Counted from the first letter of the stretch, positions 25,996 through 36,042 are shown. The stretch is 64,000 bases of DNA from Dolichospermum sp. LEGE 00240 (GCF_015207875.1 NZ_JADEVZ010000022.1:1-64000), one strand, 5' to 3'. Made by a program: numbers and translations. The notes: generated by a model from the letters alone, not told the origin.

Positions 25996-26511
25996 ATGAG
26001 CGGCATTTCTATGCAGAGTAGTGAACAATGGCTACAAAATTTGCTACTTCTAACTGGTGTATCTACTCAAGTACGGGCTAATTTAGAAACTAAGCCATCT
26101 TTAGGACAAGATGCACCATTAGGAGAAAGCTACTGGTTGACAATAGATCAAACCAATTTAACATCAGAACAAATTAGGATTTTAATTGGTACTGGCGGTT
26201 CGGTGCTAGATAGTATTCAGTATCTAGCAAATTCCGTTCTCAACTTAAATCAACCAGAAGAAAATCAGACAGCTTACACAATTGAATTGAATGGTTATCG
26301 GGTGAGACGAGAATCCGAAATCCGCACTTTAGCTGAAACTGCTGCCGCGGAAGTCCGTTTCTCTGGAAGAGAGGTAGAACTTCAATCTCTCAGTTCCTCA
26401 GAACGCCGACAAATCCACACTTTATTGCAGGAATTTTCGGATTTAGAAACCTTCAGTCGCGGCAAAGAACCTCATCGTCATTTAGTTGTTCGTCAAGCCG
26501 TCACACCATAA
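25996..26511 (+). CDS. Jag/KhpB-like RNA-binding protein (KH-R3H)
   Basis: A 171-residue protein with a KH-like segment (LIGTGGSVLDSIQYLANSVL, GxxG-type loop) and a C-terminal R3H motif (SSSERRQIHTLLQEF, then SRGKEPHRHLVV). Jag proteins follow yidC in many bacteria and bind RNA. ATG at 25996 lies 2 bp beyond the yidC stop, so the genes are co-transcribed. Confidence 0.9.
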   Translation: MSGISMQSSEQWLQNLLLLTGVSTQVRANLETKPSLGQDAPLGESYWLTIDQTNLTSEQIRILIGTGGSVLDSIQYLANSVLNLNQPEENQTAYTIELNGYRVRRESEIRTLAETAAAEVRFSGREVELQSLSSSERRQIHTLLQEFSDLETFSRGKEPHRHLVVRQAVTP

Positions 26512-26618
26512 TTAGGTAATAGGGAACAGGGAACAGGGAACAGGGAACAGACAAAAATATTACCAATTACCCATTACCCATTACCAATAATCAATTTTGA
26601 TGGTATTTCACAAATCCT

Positions 26619-27122
26619 ATGGACGCTATTTATATTCCGCAGCTAACTAAAGCGCCGGAGCGGACAGAGGAAATTCAAGTTCAAGAGTTTCTGCCTGGAC
26701 TAGAAACATTGACACCCGTTCGCGGAGTTATTCAGGTTAAACATCAGGGTAATTATTTAGAAGTTTCATCTCAGGCAGAAACAATTGTTACCTGTACTTG
26801 CAACCGCTGTTTGCAGCAGTATAACCATCGTTTAGTTCTTGATACTCAGGAAGTCATTTGGTTAGATGAAACCGCTAATCAAACGGAAGATTTTCCTCTA
26901 GAAATGGAAGTTGCTGTAGAGGATTTACTGGAAACTTTAGCACCTGATGGTCATTTTGATCCCGGTGAATGGCTCTATCAGCAGATGTGTTTAGCGTTAC
27001 CTCAGCGTCAATTATGTAACCTTAATTGTCCAGGTATTCTGAATACGGCTGTTTCTGAACCACCTATTGATAGCCGTTGGGCTTTATTAGATGCTTTGAA
27101 AAAACAACTTCCAGATAATTAG
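26619..27122 (+). CDS. YceD/DUF177 family protein
   Basis: A 167-residue acidic protein with four Cys in a zinc-like arrangement (CTCNRC and CNLNC) and an RGVIQVKHQGNYLEVSSQAE N-terminal strand region. In E. coli and plants YceD is linked to 23S rRNA accumulation. It closes the rpmH-rnpA-PH-yidC-jag-yceD cluster. The 100 bp before it contain an AGGGAACAGGGAACAGGGAA repeat. Confidence 0.85.
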   Translation: MDAIYIPQLTKAPERTEEIQVQEFLPGLETLTPVRGVIQVKHQGNYLEVSSQAETIVTCTCNRCLQQYNHRLVLDTQEVIWLDETANQTEDFPLEMEVAVEDLLETLAPDGHFDPGEWLYQQMCLALPQRQLCNLNCPGILNTAVSEPPIDSRWALLDALKKQLPDN

Positions 27123-27266
27123 TATTTGGTGCGTTATGGCTTAATTCTTTATGGCTTGGTAAAAGCTGTTAATACTCTCTCAAACTCCTCAAGGATTTTT
27201 TGTCTTTGTGGAGTTTTTTCTCCTACATTCTGGACTTTAATAAGTAGCCGTTGCTACACAACTTCT

Positions 27267-28178
27267 CTACCTGTTTAATTTTTGTGCTTGTTGTAAGAAA
27301 TGCTGGGAATTTTTCACCCACTGTAAATTACCTTGAATATTATATAAATCTTTAGCATATTGGAAAACCTGCACGGCTTCCTTATACTGCTTTAACTGCA
27401 TGAAAACTAATCCTGCACCATAATAGGCATTAGCGTAATTAGGATTAGCTGCGGCTGATTTTCTGAAAGCTGCTAAACCTTCATTTAATTTTCCCTGATT
27501 AAACAAAATAGAACCCAGATCATAGTGTGCTTCTGCGTATTTAGGATTGATTCTGATTGCTTCGTTAAAAGCTGCCTTAGCTTGTTCAACTTTTCCTTGT
27601 TGTAAATAACATACACCTAAATGATAGGCAGGTTCGGGAGCATTTTGACTCATTGTTCTGGCTTTTTGAAAAGAGGCGATCGCACTTGACCAATTTTTCT
27701 CCTGTTTCTTAACTAACCCCATGTTATAATGGGCAAAACCCAGATTTGGATTTAACTTCAAAGCCTGATTTAAATAGTCTTTCGCCAATTCTAAATTATT
27801 TCCTTCTAATAACGCCCCACCTAAATTTGCAAAGGCTAATGCGAATTGAGAATCGGCTTGAGTCGCTTGATAAAAAGCATCTGCCGCAGGTTGTAATTTT
27901 CCTGATTGTCGCAGTGCTAAACCTAAATTGTAATGTGCTGCTGCTAATTTAGAATCTAGTTTAATAGCTTGACGAAAAGCGGTAATTGCTTCTTCTATTC
28001 TTCCCAATTGAATTGCTTGTAACCCTTGATTTAAAGAGTCTGTAGCCGCTTTACTGTTTATGTTTTGTGCCAGTATTAGAGTAGGGGGAGAATTGGAAAA
28101 TACTGGTTTGATATTAACAGGTAATAATAATAAACTTATGATCCCCAAGATGGGATATTTAATTAATGGTAATTGCAT
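27267..28178 (-). CDS. Tetratricopeptide repeat protein
   Basis: A 303-residue exported protein. The N-terminus (YPILGIISLLLLPVNIKPVF) is a signal or anchor, and 6-7 TPR units follow (for example LAAAHYNLGLALRQSGKLQP, FAHYNMGLVKKQEKNWSSAI, YAEAHYDLGSILFNQGKLNE). It probably mediates protein contacts at the membrane or in the periplasm. I start at ATG 28178, because the sequence upstream is a dispersed AAAGACGCAAAGG repeat. Confidence 0.85.
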   Translation of the reverse strand: MQLPLIKYPILGIISLLLLPVNIKPVFSNSPPTLILAQNINSKAATDSLNQGLQAIQLGRIEEAITAFRQAIKLDSKLAAAHYNLGLALRQSGKLQPAADAFYQATQADSQFALAFANLGGALLEGNNLELAKDYLNQALKLNPNLGFAHYNMGLVKKQEKNWSSAIASFQKARTMSQNAPEPAYHLGVCYLQQGKVEQAKAAFNEAIRINPKYAEAHYDLGSILFNQGKLNEGLAAFRKSAAANPNYANAYYGAGLVFMQLKQYKEAVQVFQYAKDLYNIQGNLQWVKNSQHFLQQAQKLNR

Positions 28179-28242
28179 AGATTTAGTTTTGTTTCGCGCA
28201 AAGGCACAAAGGAGCAAAGACGCAAAGGAGGACAAGGAAAAA

Positions 28243-28710
28243 TCAATGTTGTTCTGGTAAATAATCTTGATTTAAACTTTCCTCTGTGGTAAATGGAGAG
28301 TCTACGGGAAAGGTATCAAGTGATAAACCTGTTTCTAAAGAAGCTTGTTTTCTGGCATCTTGATAACATTCGTTAAATACCTCAGATAAGTATTTCTTTA
28401 AACTAGGACTTTCGGTTAAGTCTTCTTTCAATCTGCGTCTATGTTCAAAGATAGTTGATAACCAAATATTACTACGTTTTTCTGGCTGATATTTATATTT
28501 GAGAAGGTGCATTAATAAAACTAATAAGTTGCTTTTTAATGCTCTTTTTTCACTTCTACCCATGCTTTCGATTTCTTCAATCAAATTGTCTAAATCAATT
28601 TCGGCAAAGTTACCATTTTTTAATTGTTTTGCTGTTGTCTTTATCCACAAATAAAAATCTTCTTCGTAAAGATTTGAATTAGTAACTGCTGTTGGTTGAG
28701 TTGCTGTCAT
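28243..28710 (-). CDS. DUF29 domain-containing protein (second copy)
   Basis: A 155-residue paralog of the protein at 10044: NLYEEDFYLWIKTTAKQLK, then DLDNLIEEIESMGRSEKRALKSNLLVLLMHLLKY. Function unknown. The two copies lie 18 kb apart in opposite orientation. Confidence 0.85.
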   Translation of the reverse strand: MTATQPTAVTNSNLYEEDFYLWIKTTAKQLKNGNFAEIDLDNLIEEIESMGRSEKRALKSNLLVLLMHLLKYKYQPEKRSNIWLSTIFEHRRRLKEDLTESPSLKKYLSEVFNECYQDARKQASLETGLSLDTFPVDSPFTTEESLNQDYLPEQH

Positions 28711-28854
28711 TTTCTGGAAACCTCTTCAAATGAATTGTGAGATTTTTGAGAAGTATCTTTAGGTACTCATGGAATAATTAGCTGATATAATAATTATACT
28801 TGAATCGATCAATTTAGGTATTAGCTCTTGCCACTACAGAGGTTAAATTTTGTC

Positions 28855-29568
28855 ATGGGATTTTCTGCTGAGATTGCTGAAAAAGCTCTTTTAGACTGTT
28901 GTAGATGCTGCTGTATCTGTCACAAGTTTTGTAGTTTCAAAATTGAACTGCATCATATTATTCAGAAATCAGCAGGGGGTGAAGATTCTTATGAGAATTG
29001 TATTCCACTTTGCTTTGATTGCCATGCAGAAATAAAAGCTTATGACCCCAAACATCCAAAAGGGCGTAAATATACAGAATCTGAAATAAGAGAACACAGA
29101 AATAGATGGTATGAAAAAGTCAATAGTCAAACCGTTTTAATCCATCCAGACTGCATAGAATTGGATAGGAAATTATTTCTTAAAATCAGGTCAATACTCC
29201 CCAGTACAGGTGGATCAATTTCTTTTATTCGTAATCATACTTATGGTACACGATTTCTTAGGGAAGAGCATGATGATTTAAAAAATTATAAATATCAGTG
29301 TGAAAACCCTGATTTTGAGTTTATTGATTTGGACTTAGAGATTCGTAAATGTCAGTTAAAAAATTGTATAGAAGAATTTTTCCTAATTTTATTTCAGGTA
29401 ATTTTTGTGACTGAAAATGGGATGATGGCTATCTATCCTGAAATTAAGTATTCTAAGCCTGATATACATCATAAAGCTGTTGAAGACGTAAATCAAGCTG
29501 TGAACAAAGTTTGTTCTGCTTATGATGATTTAATCCGCCTCGGACGTAGAAAATTAGGAGTTGAGTAA
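28855..29568 (+). CDS. HNH endonuclease-like protein
   Basis: A 237-residue protein with an N-terminal HNH domain: CCRCCCICH, IELHHIIQKSAGGEDSYENCIPLCFDCHAEIKAYD, the zinc Cys pairs and the HH catalytic region being intact. A C-terminal domain of about 140 residues (from RKLFLKIRSILPSTGGSISFIR on) is unknown to me. Such fusions occur among defence nucleases. I start at ATG 28855; a TTG at 28828 is possible. It stands alone. Confidence 0.75.
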   Translation: MGFSAEIAEKALLDCCRCCCICHKFCSFKIELHHIIQKSAGGEDSYENCIPLCFDCHAEIKAYDPKHPKGRKYTESEIREHRNRWYEKVNSQTVLIHPDCIELDRKLFLKIRSILPSTGGSISFIRNHTYGTRFLREEHDDLKNYKYQCENPDFEFIDLDLEIRKCQLKNCIEEFFLILFQVIFVTENGMMAIYPEIKYSKPDIHHKAVEDVNQAVNKVCSAYDDLIRLGRRKLGVE

Positions 29569-29639
29569 GTTTATATATAATTCCCTCAATATTTTGTGTT
29601 GGGTTTCCTTGCGTCAACCCAACCTACAGATTACTTAAA

Positions 29640-29816
29640 TTAATATTCATCATCATTACCAAAAGACACACAAGGACTGTCAATTTCTACTGCTGGGGTA
29701 AATGAATTGCAAAAGGTGACAGTAGCACAATTAACTGCCAACTCGTCGGGGTGAGTGCATTCTGATTTGACATAAAAAGCACACTCTTCACAAATAGTCT
29801 TATGTAATAATTGCAT
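29640..29816 (-). CDS. Small cysteine-rich hypothetical protein
   Basis: 58 residues with seven Cys: CEECAFYVKSECTHPDEL, NCATVTFC, SPCVSF. The CxxC and C-x7-C-x-H spacing suggests a metal site. Function unknown. The frame extends upstream to 29864 without a better start. Confidence 0.5.
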   Translation of the reverse strand: MQLLHKTICEECAFYVKSECTHPDELAVNCATVTFCNSFTPAVEIDSPCVSFGNDDEY

Positions 29817-29985
29817 TGTTATTTTGTATTTATTGTAAATTGACCGGAAAAGAACAGTTAACAAACTGGACTTTATTAACTTATCTTGTTTTAATTAGTT
29901 TGTAGAATTAAGCTATTTTTGGTACATAGAATAAGTAGCCTACATAAATAATTGGCTTTTATCCCATACGTGACATCAAACAAGC

Positions 29986-30249
29986 GTGAGTGCTAAACGT
30001 CTGCCAGAAACTACTGCTCATGTGAGAGTTACCCGCCAATCTTGGCAACAAGGCTTTCTTGAAGGTGAAGTTAGCGCCGGTAATTTTCAGTGGCATTTCC
30101 AGTGGCATTTCCGCCGGGGAGAACTTTCTGTGAAGCCTTCCCAAGGTCGTGCTTTAATCAAAGAACCTCTGGGACGCTTTTTGGAACAACAAGACTATCA
30201 GTTAGAACCTGGAGGGGATTACGCTTTTACGATTCGGGCTGAACTGTAA
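29986..30249 (+). CDS. DUF3146 family protein
   Basis: 87 residues of the cyanobacterial DUF3146 family: HVRVTRQSWQQGFLEGEVSA, ending LEPGGDYAFTIRAEL. Start is GTG. A 12-bp tandem duplication (30088-30099 repeated at 30100-30111) adds four residues, giving FQWHFQWHF. Function unknown. Confidence 0.75.
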   Translation: MSAKRLPETTAHVRVTRQSWQQGFLEGEVSAGNFQWHFQWHFRRGELSVKPSQGRALIKEPLGRFLEQQDYQLEPGGDYAFTIRAEL

Positions 30250-30250
30250 A

Positions 30251-30673
30251 TTAGTTGTCAGTTAGTCGGTTAAGATATCGTTCAATCAGGAGAATGGCCA
30301 CAATGTCATCTATTGGTCGGGGAGGTTGACGTAAACCCTGGGGTAATAGTTTAGTGATGCCTTGGGGTGGATACATCTGCCAATAGCGATCGCGTGCTTG
30401 TAAAGTGGAATAACGTTCATCAACCAAAATGATATTGGTGGGTTTGCTTAATTCCTGATTAAGTTGCTGTTTCCACTTTTTAGCCGTTGTTTGATCTCCC
30501 ATCACCATTAAGGATACAGGGAATTTTTGCAGTTGTATTTCAATATTAGCGATCGCCTCATTCGCCAAAACAACTTGATGATAGAACAGTTGTCGATCCA
30601 GCCCCATCACGGCAATCCCGCATTTATCACGACCGGGATCAAATCCTAAAATTACAGGTTGTGTATTTGTCAT
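30251..30673 (-). CDS. YqgF/RuvX-like RNase H-fold nuclease
   Basis: A 140-residue protein with the YqgF-type site: ILGFDPGRDKCGIAV (Asp12), VDERYSTLQARDRYW (Glu86) and RPIDDIVAILLIERYL (Asp122/Asp123). YqgF/RuvX proteins process pre-16S rRNA or act as Holliday-junction resolvase-like nucleases. The divergent family sequence is the common cyanobacterial variant, so the exact substrate is uncertain. It ends 1 bp from the DUF3146 gene, convergent. Confidence 0.75.
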   Translation of the reverse strand: MTNTQPVILGFDPGRDKCGIAVMGLDRQLFYHQVVLANEAIANIEIQLQKFPVSLMVMGDQTTAKKWKQQLNQELSKPTNIILVDERYSTLQARDRYWQMYPPQGITKLLPQGLRQPPRPIDDIVAILLIERYLNRLTDN

Positions 30674-30751
30674 TGGTCATTGGTCATTGGTCATTGGTCA
30701 GTTGTTATGGATAAATTAATTCTTTTTCCCTATTGCCTATTGCCTACTTCC

Positions 30752-32200
30752 TCACGTACTAAAAAGAATTTGTCCATTCAAGAGGGCTACTAACTTGACT
30801 CTTAGCGGACCTACAGTATAAGTATTGTCTGCGGCTACAGCTTTAATTTCTACTTCCTGTTCCGTTTGCTGTAATTGGGTAACAAAGCGCGGAAAAGTTC
30901 CTTCTATTTGGACACTTTCGACAATTCCCGCATTGCGGGCGCGAAATTGGGAAGCGGAAATTAGTAAATCTAAGCGTTGACGCATTTGTTCGGATGTCAT
31001 ATTTTTTAAATCCGCTGTGGTAGTAGCCAACACTTCCCCTGATGAAAATACCAGTTGATTCCGGGCTGCGTCTGCAAAGAATTCTATTTGCTTCTCACCT
31101 CTGACATAATTACCCGCGGAGAAAATTCGCACTACATATTCTCGACCATCTTTAATTTGTGCGATTAACTGTTCAACCTTATCTTTGGTAACACGGAGTA
31201 TTTCCTTATTCGCTGGTGTACCACCAGGTTCGGTTAATTGAATATTAGCATTGCGATTAGCTTCCTGAAGAATTTGGATAATTGCCTGTTGTGCCGCATT
31301 AGGTTTGTCCACAGTAATTAACCCTGCCGCTATTACTTGACCCTTGACTAAGGCTAGTTTACCTAAGCGGAGGTCACGGTAGGACTGATAATATTTTTCT
31401 AGTCTAGCTACTTCCTGATCTAAAAATTGTTGTTGTTTCTCTAATTCTTTCAAGCGAGATTCTCTAGTTATAATAACTTCTTCCCGCTGTTTAATTTCGA
31501 GGTTACGATTTTGAATAAGTTTATCTAATTTAGCAATTTTGCGATCGCGTTTTTCAATTACCGTCTTCGCTTCATTAATCGCCTGTTTAGCTTCAGCGTA
31601 TAATCTTTGTCGTTCCGCCTTCAACTCTTCTACCGCCGCTTGTAATGTTTGTCGCTGATTATAGAGAGTTTGTAATTCACTTCTTGCCTGTTGATACCTA
31701 ATAACAATTCCACCCAGACGGCTTTGAGTTGCATTAAGTCGGGCTTGGGTCTTAGCTTGCTGGTTAAGAGTGCGATTGAGTTGAGCTTGTGTGGTCTTTT
31801 GTTTAGTATTTGCTGCCTGTAATGACTGATTAATTTTCTGTAATTCTTCCTGTGCTTGAGTTTTTTCTTGTCTGGCTCTGTTTAACTCACCTTCTACCTG
31901 GCTTTTTTGCGCTTCGGCGATTTTTAGTTGTTCCCGCTTGTTCCCTAAATCTCTTTGAATATCCTCTAATTCAAATACGCCCTTTCGCAATCCACCATCA
32001 GCCGCAAAGAGAATTGCTAAAGTTGATGCGGAAATTAGACTGCCTGTAAAAATAGTCACAATTACAGCAGTTTTTTTCGGACGTAAATTGAAGAGTGAGA
32101 GACGAGCCTTGCCAACCCGTGTGCCGATGCGATCGCCCACGGTGGCAATTACGCCTCCCAAAATAAGAATTGCCGCAATAAGGATGTACCCGGTGGCCAT
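30752..32200 (-). CDS. DUF3084 coiled-coil membrane protein
   Basis: 482 residues. Two N-terminal membrane segments (YILIAAILILGGVIATVGDRIG; TAVIVTIFTGSLISASTLAILF) are followed by a long coiled coil (about residues 80-270, rich in Q, E, K, R), then a beta-rich C-terminal domain. Typical of cyanobacterial DUF3084. Probably a membrane-tethered scaffold; no enzyme motif. Confidence 0.85.
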   Translation of the reverse strand: MATGYILIAAILILGGVIATVGDRIGTRVGKARLSLFNLRPKKTAVIVTIFTGSLISASTLAILFAADGGLRKGVFELEDIQRDLGNKREQLKIAEAQKSQVEGELNRARQEKTQAQEELQKINQSLQAANTKQKTTQAQLNRTLNQQAKTQARLNATQSRLGGIVIRYQQARSELQTLYNQRQTLQAAVEELKAERQRLYAEAKQAINEAKTVIEKRDRKIAKLDKLIQNRNLEIKQREEVIITRESRLKELEKQQQFLDQEVARLEKYYQSYRDLRLGKLALVKGQVIAAGLITVDKPNAAQQAIIQILQEANRNANIQLTEPGGTPANKEILRVTKDKVEQLIAQIKDGREYVVRIFSAGNYVRGEKQIEFFADAARNQLVFSSGEVLATTTADLKNMTSEQMRQRLDLLISASQFRARNAGIVESVQIEGTFPRFVTQLQQTEQEVEIKAVAADNTYTVGPLRVKLVALLNGQILFST

Positions 32201-32413
32201 TTTTAACTACCGCAATGCTGACCGATACAGCCTACTACGTTCAACCATTGTCTGTGAGTAAATGGAGTTAGGCTAAAGTAGGAATTAGACAATTTTGAGA
32301 CTTTCCTCCAAATTAACGGTTTAATCTCTATGGTAGTGACGCTACTTAGGGAGACCCTAAAACCGCATTACCTCAAAAATAGAAGCCGTGCCAACTCCAT
32401 TTACCCATAACTT

Positions 32414-33085
32414 TTAAGTAAATTGCTTACTTAAAGCAACAGGTTTATGCACAGTAATCTTCTTTTTATGAATGGAAATCATTTTCTTCTCGCGTAAATC
32501 TCCCAGCAGTCTAGTGACTGTAACGCGGGTAGAGCCAATTGCCTCAGCGATCGCCTGATGAGATAACTTCAGATCAATGGTAATACCATCAGCGCAAGGA
32601 ACGCCAAAATCTCGACAAAGAATCAACAAGAAACTAATTAACCTTGAACCCATATCGCGGTGAGCAAGAGTTTCAATCATCATCTCCGTCTGTAGAATCC
32701 GCGAAGACAGACCTCGCAGCATTAACATTGATAACTCTGGGTTTTCCTTCAGTGCCTGTTCAACTTGTTCAATTGGGGCTGAAAGTAATTCTACAGTAGT
32801 AAATGCCACTGCATGATAAAATCGATCAGACTTATTGCCTGTCAGCAACGACAGCACACCAAAGACGCTATTTTCTCGCAGCAGAGCCACCGTTATTTCT
32901 TCTCCTGCCTCATACACCCTCGACAGTTTCACAGCACCCTTGAGAAGAAAATAAACTCGTTCAGCAGGATCTCCCGGAAAAAAGATCGTCTTGTTCCGTT
33001 CAAATGTTTCCACCACCGGAGGAAAAGCCCCGGTCGCCATTTGACGGAAAACATTTGCCAGGGCTTTATCTTGTGTCACTATCAT
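32414..33085 (-). CDS. ntcA: Global nitrogen regulator NtcA
   Basis: A 223-residue CRP-family activator, the exact length of Anabaena NtcA. Effector-binding residues known from NtcA are in place: Phe75-Gly-Val-Leu78, Arg88 and Arg129 for 2-oxoglutarate. The helix-turn-helix is [21 protein letters not shown] (174-194). It senses 2-oxoglutarate (nitrogen shortage) and activates nitrogen assimilation and heterocyst genes at GTA-N8-TAC sites. The gene diverges from fabI. Confidence 0.98.
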   Translation of the reverse strand: MIVTQDKALANVFRQMATGAFPPVVETFERNKTIFFPGDPAERVYFLLKGAVKLSRVYEAGEEITVALLRENSVFGVLSLLTGNKSDRFYHAVAFTTVELLSAPIEQVEQALKENPELSMLMLRGLSSRILQTEMMIETLAHRDMGSRLISFLLILCRDFGVPCADGITIDLKLSHQAIAEAIGSTRVTVTRLLGDLREKKMISIHKKKITVHKPVALSKQFT

Positions 33086-33462
33086 TTCTCCCTTCCCCTA
33101 CCCAATGCCAGAAAAACAAAAACTAATTACCTAAGAATACACCCGAAAAATCAATAAATCACCATTAACCTTGCTGTTTTTTCCTATACTCAAACGCGGA
33201 ATTCCTAGCCTTTCGTTTATAATGATACATAATTGTTGTTCCGTTTAGCTAGTAATTATTGATAAGTAGTTTCACCAATTATACCCCAAAAGTTTTGCCT
33301 CTAAAAATTGTCAATTTCTTGAGAATTTTTGTAAACATGGCCATGATTTTTTGCGGCTTACTGCCTACTTCTGGAGCATTTTGAAAAATCCCTAGCCTAA
33401 TGCAGTCAAACTAGGCTCAGATTCTAGTATGCTCCTAATGATGAATTACATTAGCAATTTCT
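33086..33462. other. Divergent ntcA-fabI promoter region
   Basis: About 380 AT-rich bases. It must hold both promoters. A near-consensus NtcA site (GTA-N8-TAA) is at 33252-33265, but I see no perfect GTA-N8-TAC. Confidence 0.5.
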
Positions 33463-34239
33463 ATGCTCGATCTATCAGGAAAAAATGCCCTAGTTACAGG
33501 TATTGCCAATAACCGTTCTATCGCTTGGGGAATTGCCCAACAACTACACAAAGCCGGAGCTAATTTGGGCATTACCTACTTGCCAGATGACAAGGGTAAA
33601 ATGGAAAAAAAAGTTTCTGAATTGGTAGAACCCCTCAGTCCTAGTCTGTTTTTGCCCTGCAATGTGGAAAATGACGAGCAAATTCAATCTACTTTTGAAA
33701 CCATCCGGCAAGAATGGGGGAAAATAGATATTCTAGTCCATTGTTTGGCCTTTGCAAAAAAAGAGGATTTGACCGGAGGTTTTAGTCAAACTTCTCGTTC
33801 TGGTTTCAATACGGCTTTGGAAGTTAGCACTTATTCACTTGTACAATTAAGCGGTGCTGCTAAACCTTTAATGACTGAAGGCGGAAGTATTATTACTCTT
33901 ACATATTTGGGAGCGGTTCGAGCAATTCCTAACTATAATGTCATGGGTGTGGCTAAAGCTGGTTTGGAAGCCAGTGTTCGTTACTTGGCAGCCGAATTTG
34001 GTCCCGACAATATTCGCGTTAATGGTATTTCGGCAGGTCCTATTCGCACCTTAGCATCTTCAGCGGTGGGTGGCATTTTGGACATGATTCACCACGTCGA
34101 AGAAGTAGCACCACTCCGTCGCACTGTCACTCAATTAGAGGTGGGCAATACAGCAGCTTTCTTATGCAGTGATTTAGCAAGCGGTATTACTGGACAAATC
34201 CTGTATGTAGATGCAGGTTATGAAATTATGGGAATGTAG
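33463..34239 (+). CDS. fabI: Enoyl-[acyl-carrier-protein] reductase (NADH)
   Basis: A 258-residue short-chain dehydrogenase: the FabI nucleotide motif GIANNRSIAWGIA (13-25), the active-site Tyr158-x6-Lys165 (NYNVMGVAK) and RTLASSAVGG substrate-loop sequence. It catalyses the last step of each fatty-acid elongation cycle in the cytoplasm. Confidence 0.96.
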   Translation: MLDLSGKNALVTGIANNRSIAWGIAQQLHKAGANLGITYLPDDKGKMEKKVSELVEPLSPSLFLPCNVENDEQIQSTFETIRQEWGKIDILVHCLAFAKKEDLTGGFSQTSRSGFNTALEVSTYSLVQLSGAAKPLMTEGGSIITLTYLGAVRAIPNYNVMGVAKAGLEASVRYLAAEFGPDNIRVNGISAGPIRTLASSAVGGILDMIHHVEEVAPLRRTVTQLEVGNTAAFLCSDLASGITGQILYVDAGYEIMGM

Positions 34240-34246
34240 TAAAAGA

Positions 34247-34387
34247 AAGGAGTCAGGAGTCAGGAGTCAGGAGTCAGAAAGAAGAAAGAAGAAAAAAGTA
34301 GGGAAGAGAAATATTCTTTTGCAACTGACAATTGACAACTGACAACTGACTAATGACAACTGACTAATGACAACTAACAACTGACAA
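34247..34387. repeat. Short tandem repeats between fabI and hisB
   Basis: AGGAGTCAGGAGTCAGGAGT runs and ACTGACAACTGACTAATGAC runs, both common cyanobacterial intergenic microrepeats. Confidence 0.8.
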
Positions 34388-34993
34388 ATGACAAATTCAC
34401 AAACTTCTCGGATAGCTTCAGTTCACCGCACTACTGGTGAGACTGATGTTCATGTCACTATTAATCTTGATGGGACAGGAATATGTAAAGTTTCTACAGG
34501 TGTTCCCTTTTTAGATCATATGCTCCATCAAATTGCCTCTCATGGGCTTTTCGATTTGGATATTCAAGCTAAGGGTGATTGGGAAATTGATGATCACCAC
34601 ACTAACGAAGATGTGGGGATTACTTTAGGACAGGCTTTATTTCAAGCTTTGGGTAATAAAAAGGGAATTGTCCGCTTTGGGAATTTTCTTGCGCCCTTAG
34701 ATGAAGCTTTGGTACAAGTTGCTTTAGACTTTTCTGGTAGACCTCATCTCAGTTATGGTTTAGAAATTCCTACTCAACGGGTGGGGACTTATGATACTCA
34801 GTTAGTGCGGGAGTTTTTTGTGGCGTTGGTGAATCATAGTCAAATGACGTTACATATTCGCCAATTGGATGGAATTAATTCCCATCATATTATTGAAGCT
34901 ACATTCAAAGCCTTTGCTAGAGCCATGCGAATAGCAGTGGAAATTGATCCCCGGCGGGCAGAAACAATTCCTAGTTCCAAAGGTGTGTTATAA
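34388..34993 (+). CDS. hisB: Imidazoleglycerol-phosphate dehydratase
   Basis: A 201-residue monofunctional HisB. Metal-binding motifs [13 protein letters not shown] and [11 protein letters not shown], and the later [16 protein letters not shown], are intact. It catalyses the sixth step of histidine synthesis. It lies 150 bp after fabI. Confidence 0.97.
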   Translation: MTNSQTSRIASVHRTTGETDVHVTINLDGTGICKVSTGVPFLDHMLHQIASHGLFDLDIQAKGDWEIDDHHTNEDVGITLGQALFQALGNKKGIVRFGNFLAPLDEALVQVALDFSGRPHLSYGLEIPTQRVGTYDTQLVREFFVALVNHSQMTLHIRQLDGINSHHIIEATFKAFARAMRIAVEIDPRRAETIPSSKGVL

Positions 34994-35058
34994 AAATCCT
35001 CAGCATCGGTTAATCTGTAGTTATCTCTAAATAGTCAGTAGTTGGTAGTTTCATCGCC

Positions 35059-36042
35059 ATGAATTCTGTTGTAGACAACCCCGATTCTCAGCAAAATCCC
35101 TTAGATAAACAACCCGTAGTCCTGACTTCTGAATTGCGAAAGGTCTATCGCACGGGGTTTTGGCTCAATCAAAAGGTTGTATCGCTCAAAAACTGTTCTT
35201 TACAAGTGTACCCAGGAGAAACCTTTGGTTTGTTGGGTCCTAATGGTGCGGGTAAAACCACGTTGTTAAAATTATTATTGGGAATTATCCGCCCTACATC
35301 TGGAAGGGGATTATTGTTAGGTAAACCCATAGGCAACGCTAAAGTCAAGCAGCATATTGGCTACCTCCCAGAAAATTCCTATTTATACGAATATCTGAGT
35401 GGTTGGGAATTTTTACAGTTAACAGCGGGTTTATTTCAAATTCCCCAAAAGTTACAACGTCAACGCATTCCCCAATTGTTGGAATTAGTGGGGTTATCCC
35501 AAGCCGATGCTCGCAAAAAGCAAATGCGGCGCTATTCTAAGGGAATGCTTCAGCGCGTAGGTATGGCTCAAGCATTAATCAATGATCCAGATTTAGTTTT
35601 TTTGGATGAACCTATGTCTGGACTTGATCCTCTGGGACGTTACCAAATGCGAGAAATTATTCTGGCTTTGAAAGCATCTGGTAAAACCATATTTTTTAAT
35701 AGTCATGTATTGAGTGAAGTGGAACAAATTTGCGATCGCGTGGCTATTCTTGATCAAGGAGAATTAATCTGTTGCGGTTCTCTCAATGAACTTTTGGGTA
35801 ATCAAAACACCTATCATGTTAAAGGTCAAGGTGGAGACGGGGAAATCTTGAGAAAATGGATAGGTAATTTAGAATTTAAGTCTGATGGTTCTTGGCAGGG
35901 TACACTCCAAGAAGATTATTATGATTTTCTGTCTAGTTTGAGGTTAATGGGAGGAAAAATTATCACTATGAATCTGTCACGTCAATCTCTAGAAGAGTTT
36001 TTTATCCATCAAATTCAAATCCGAAATCATCCCCTTAATTAG
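35059..36042 (+). CDS. ABC transporter ATP-binding protein
   Basis: A 327-residue ATPase: Walker A GPNGAGKTT (60-68), signature YSKGMLQR (159-166), Walker B LVFLDEP (179-185), and NSHVLSEVEQICDR as H-loop. It is like ABC-2 type exporter ATPases. No permease gene follows in the window, so its partner must be encoded elsewhere. Confidence 0.88.
   Translation: MNSVVDNPDSQQNPLDKQPVVLTSELRKVYRTGFWLNQKVVSLKNCSLQVYPGETFGLLGPNGAGKTTLLKLLLGIIRPTSGRGLLLGKPIGNAKVKQHIGYLPENSYLYEYLSGWEFLQLTAGLFQIPQKLQRQRIPQLLELVGLSQADARKKQMRRYSKGMLQRVGMAQALINDPDLVFLDEPMSGLDPLGRYQMREIILALKASGKTIFFNSHVLSEVEQICDRVAILDQGELICCGSLNELLGNQNTYHVKGQGGDGEILRKWIGNLEFKSDGSWQGTLQEDYYDFLSSLRLMGGKIITMNLSRQSLEEFFIHQIQIRNHPLN

Noticed and set aside
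33252-33265. NtcA autoregulatory site
   Set aside because: GTA-N8-TAA differs from the GTA-N8-TAC consensus and I see no matching -10 at the expected distance; not enough support.
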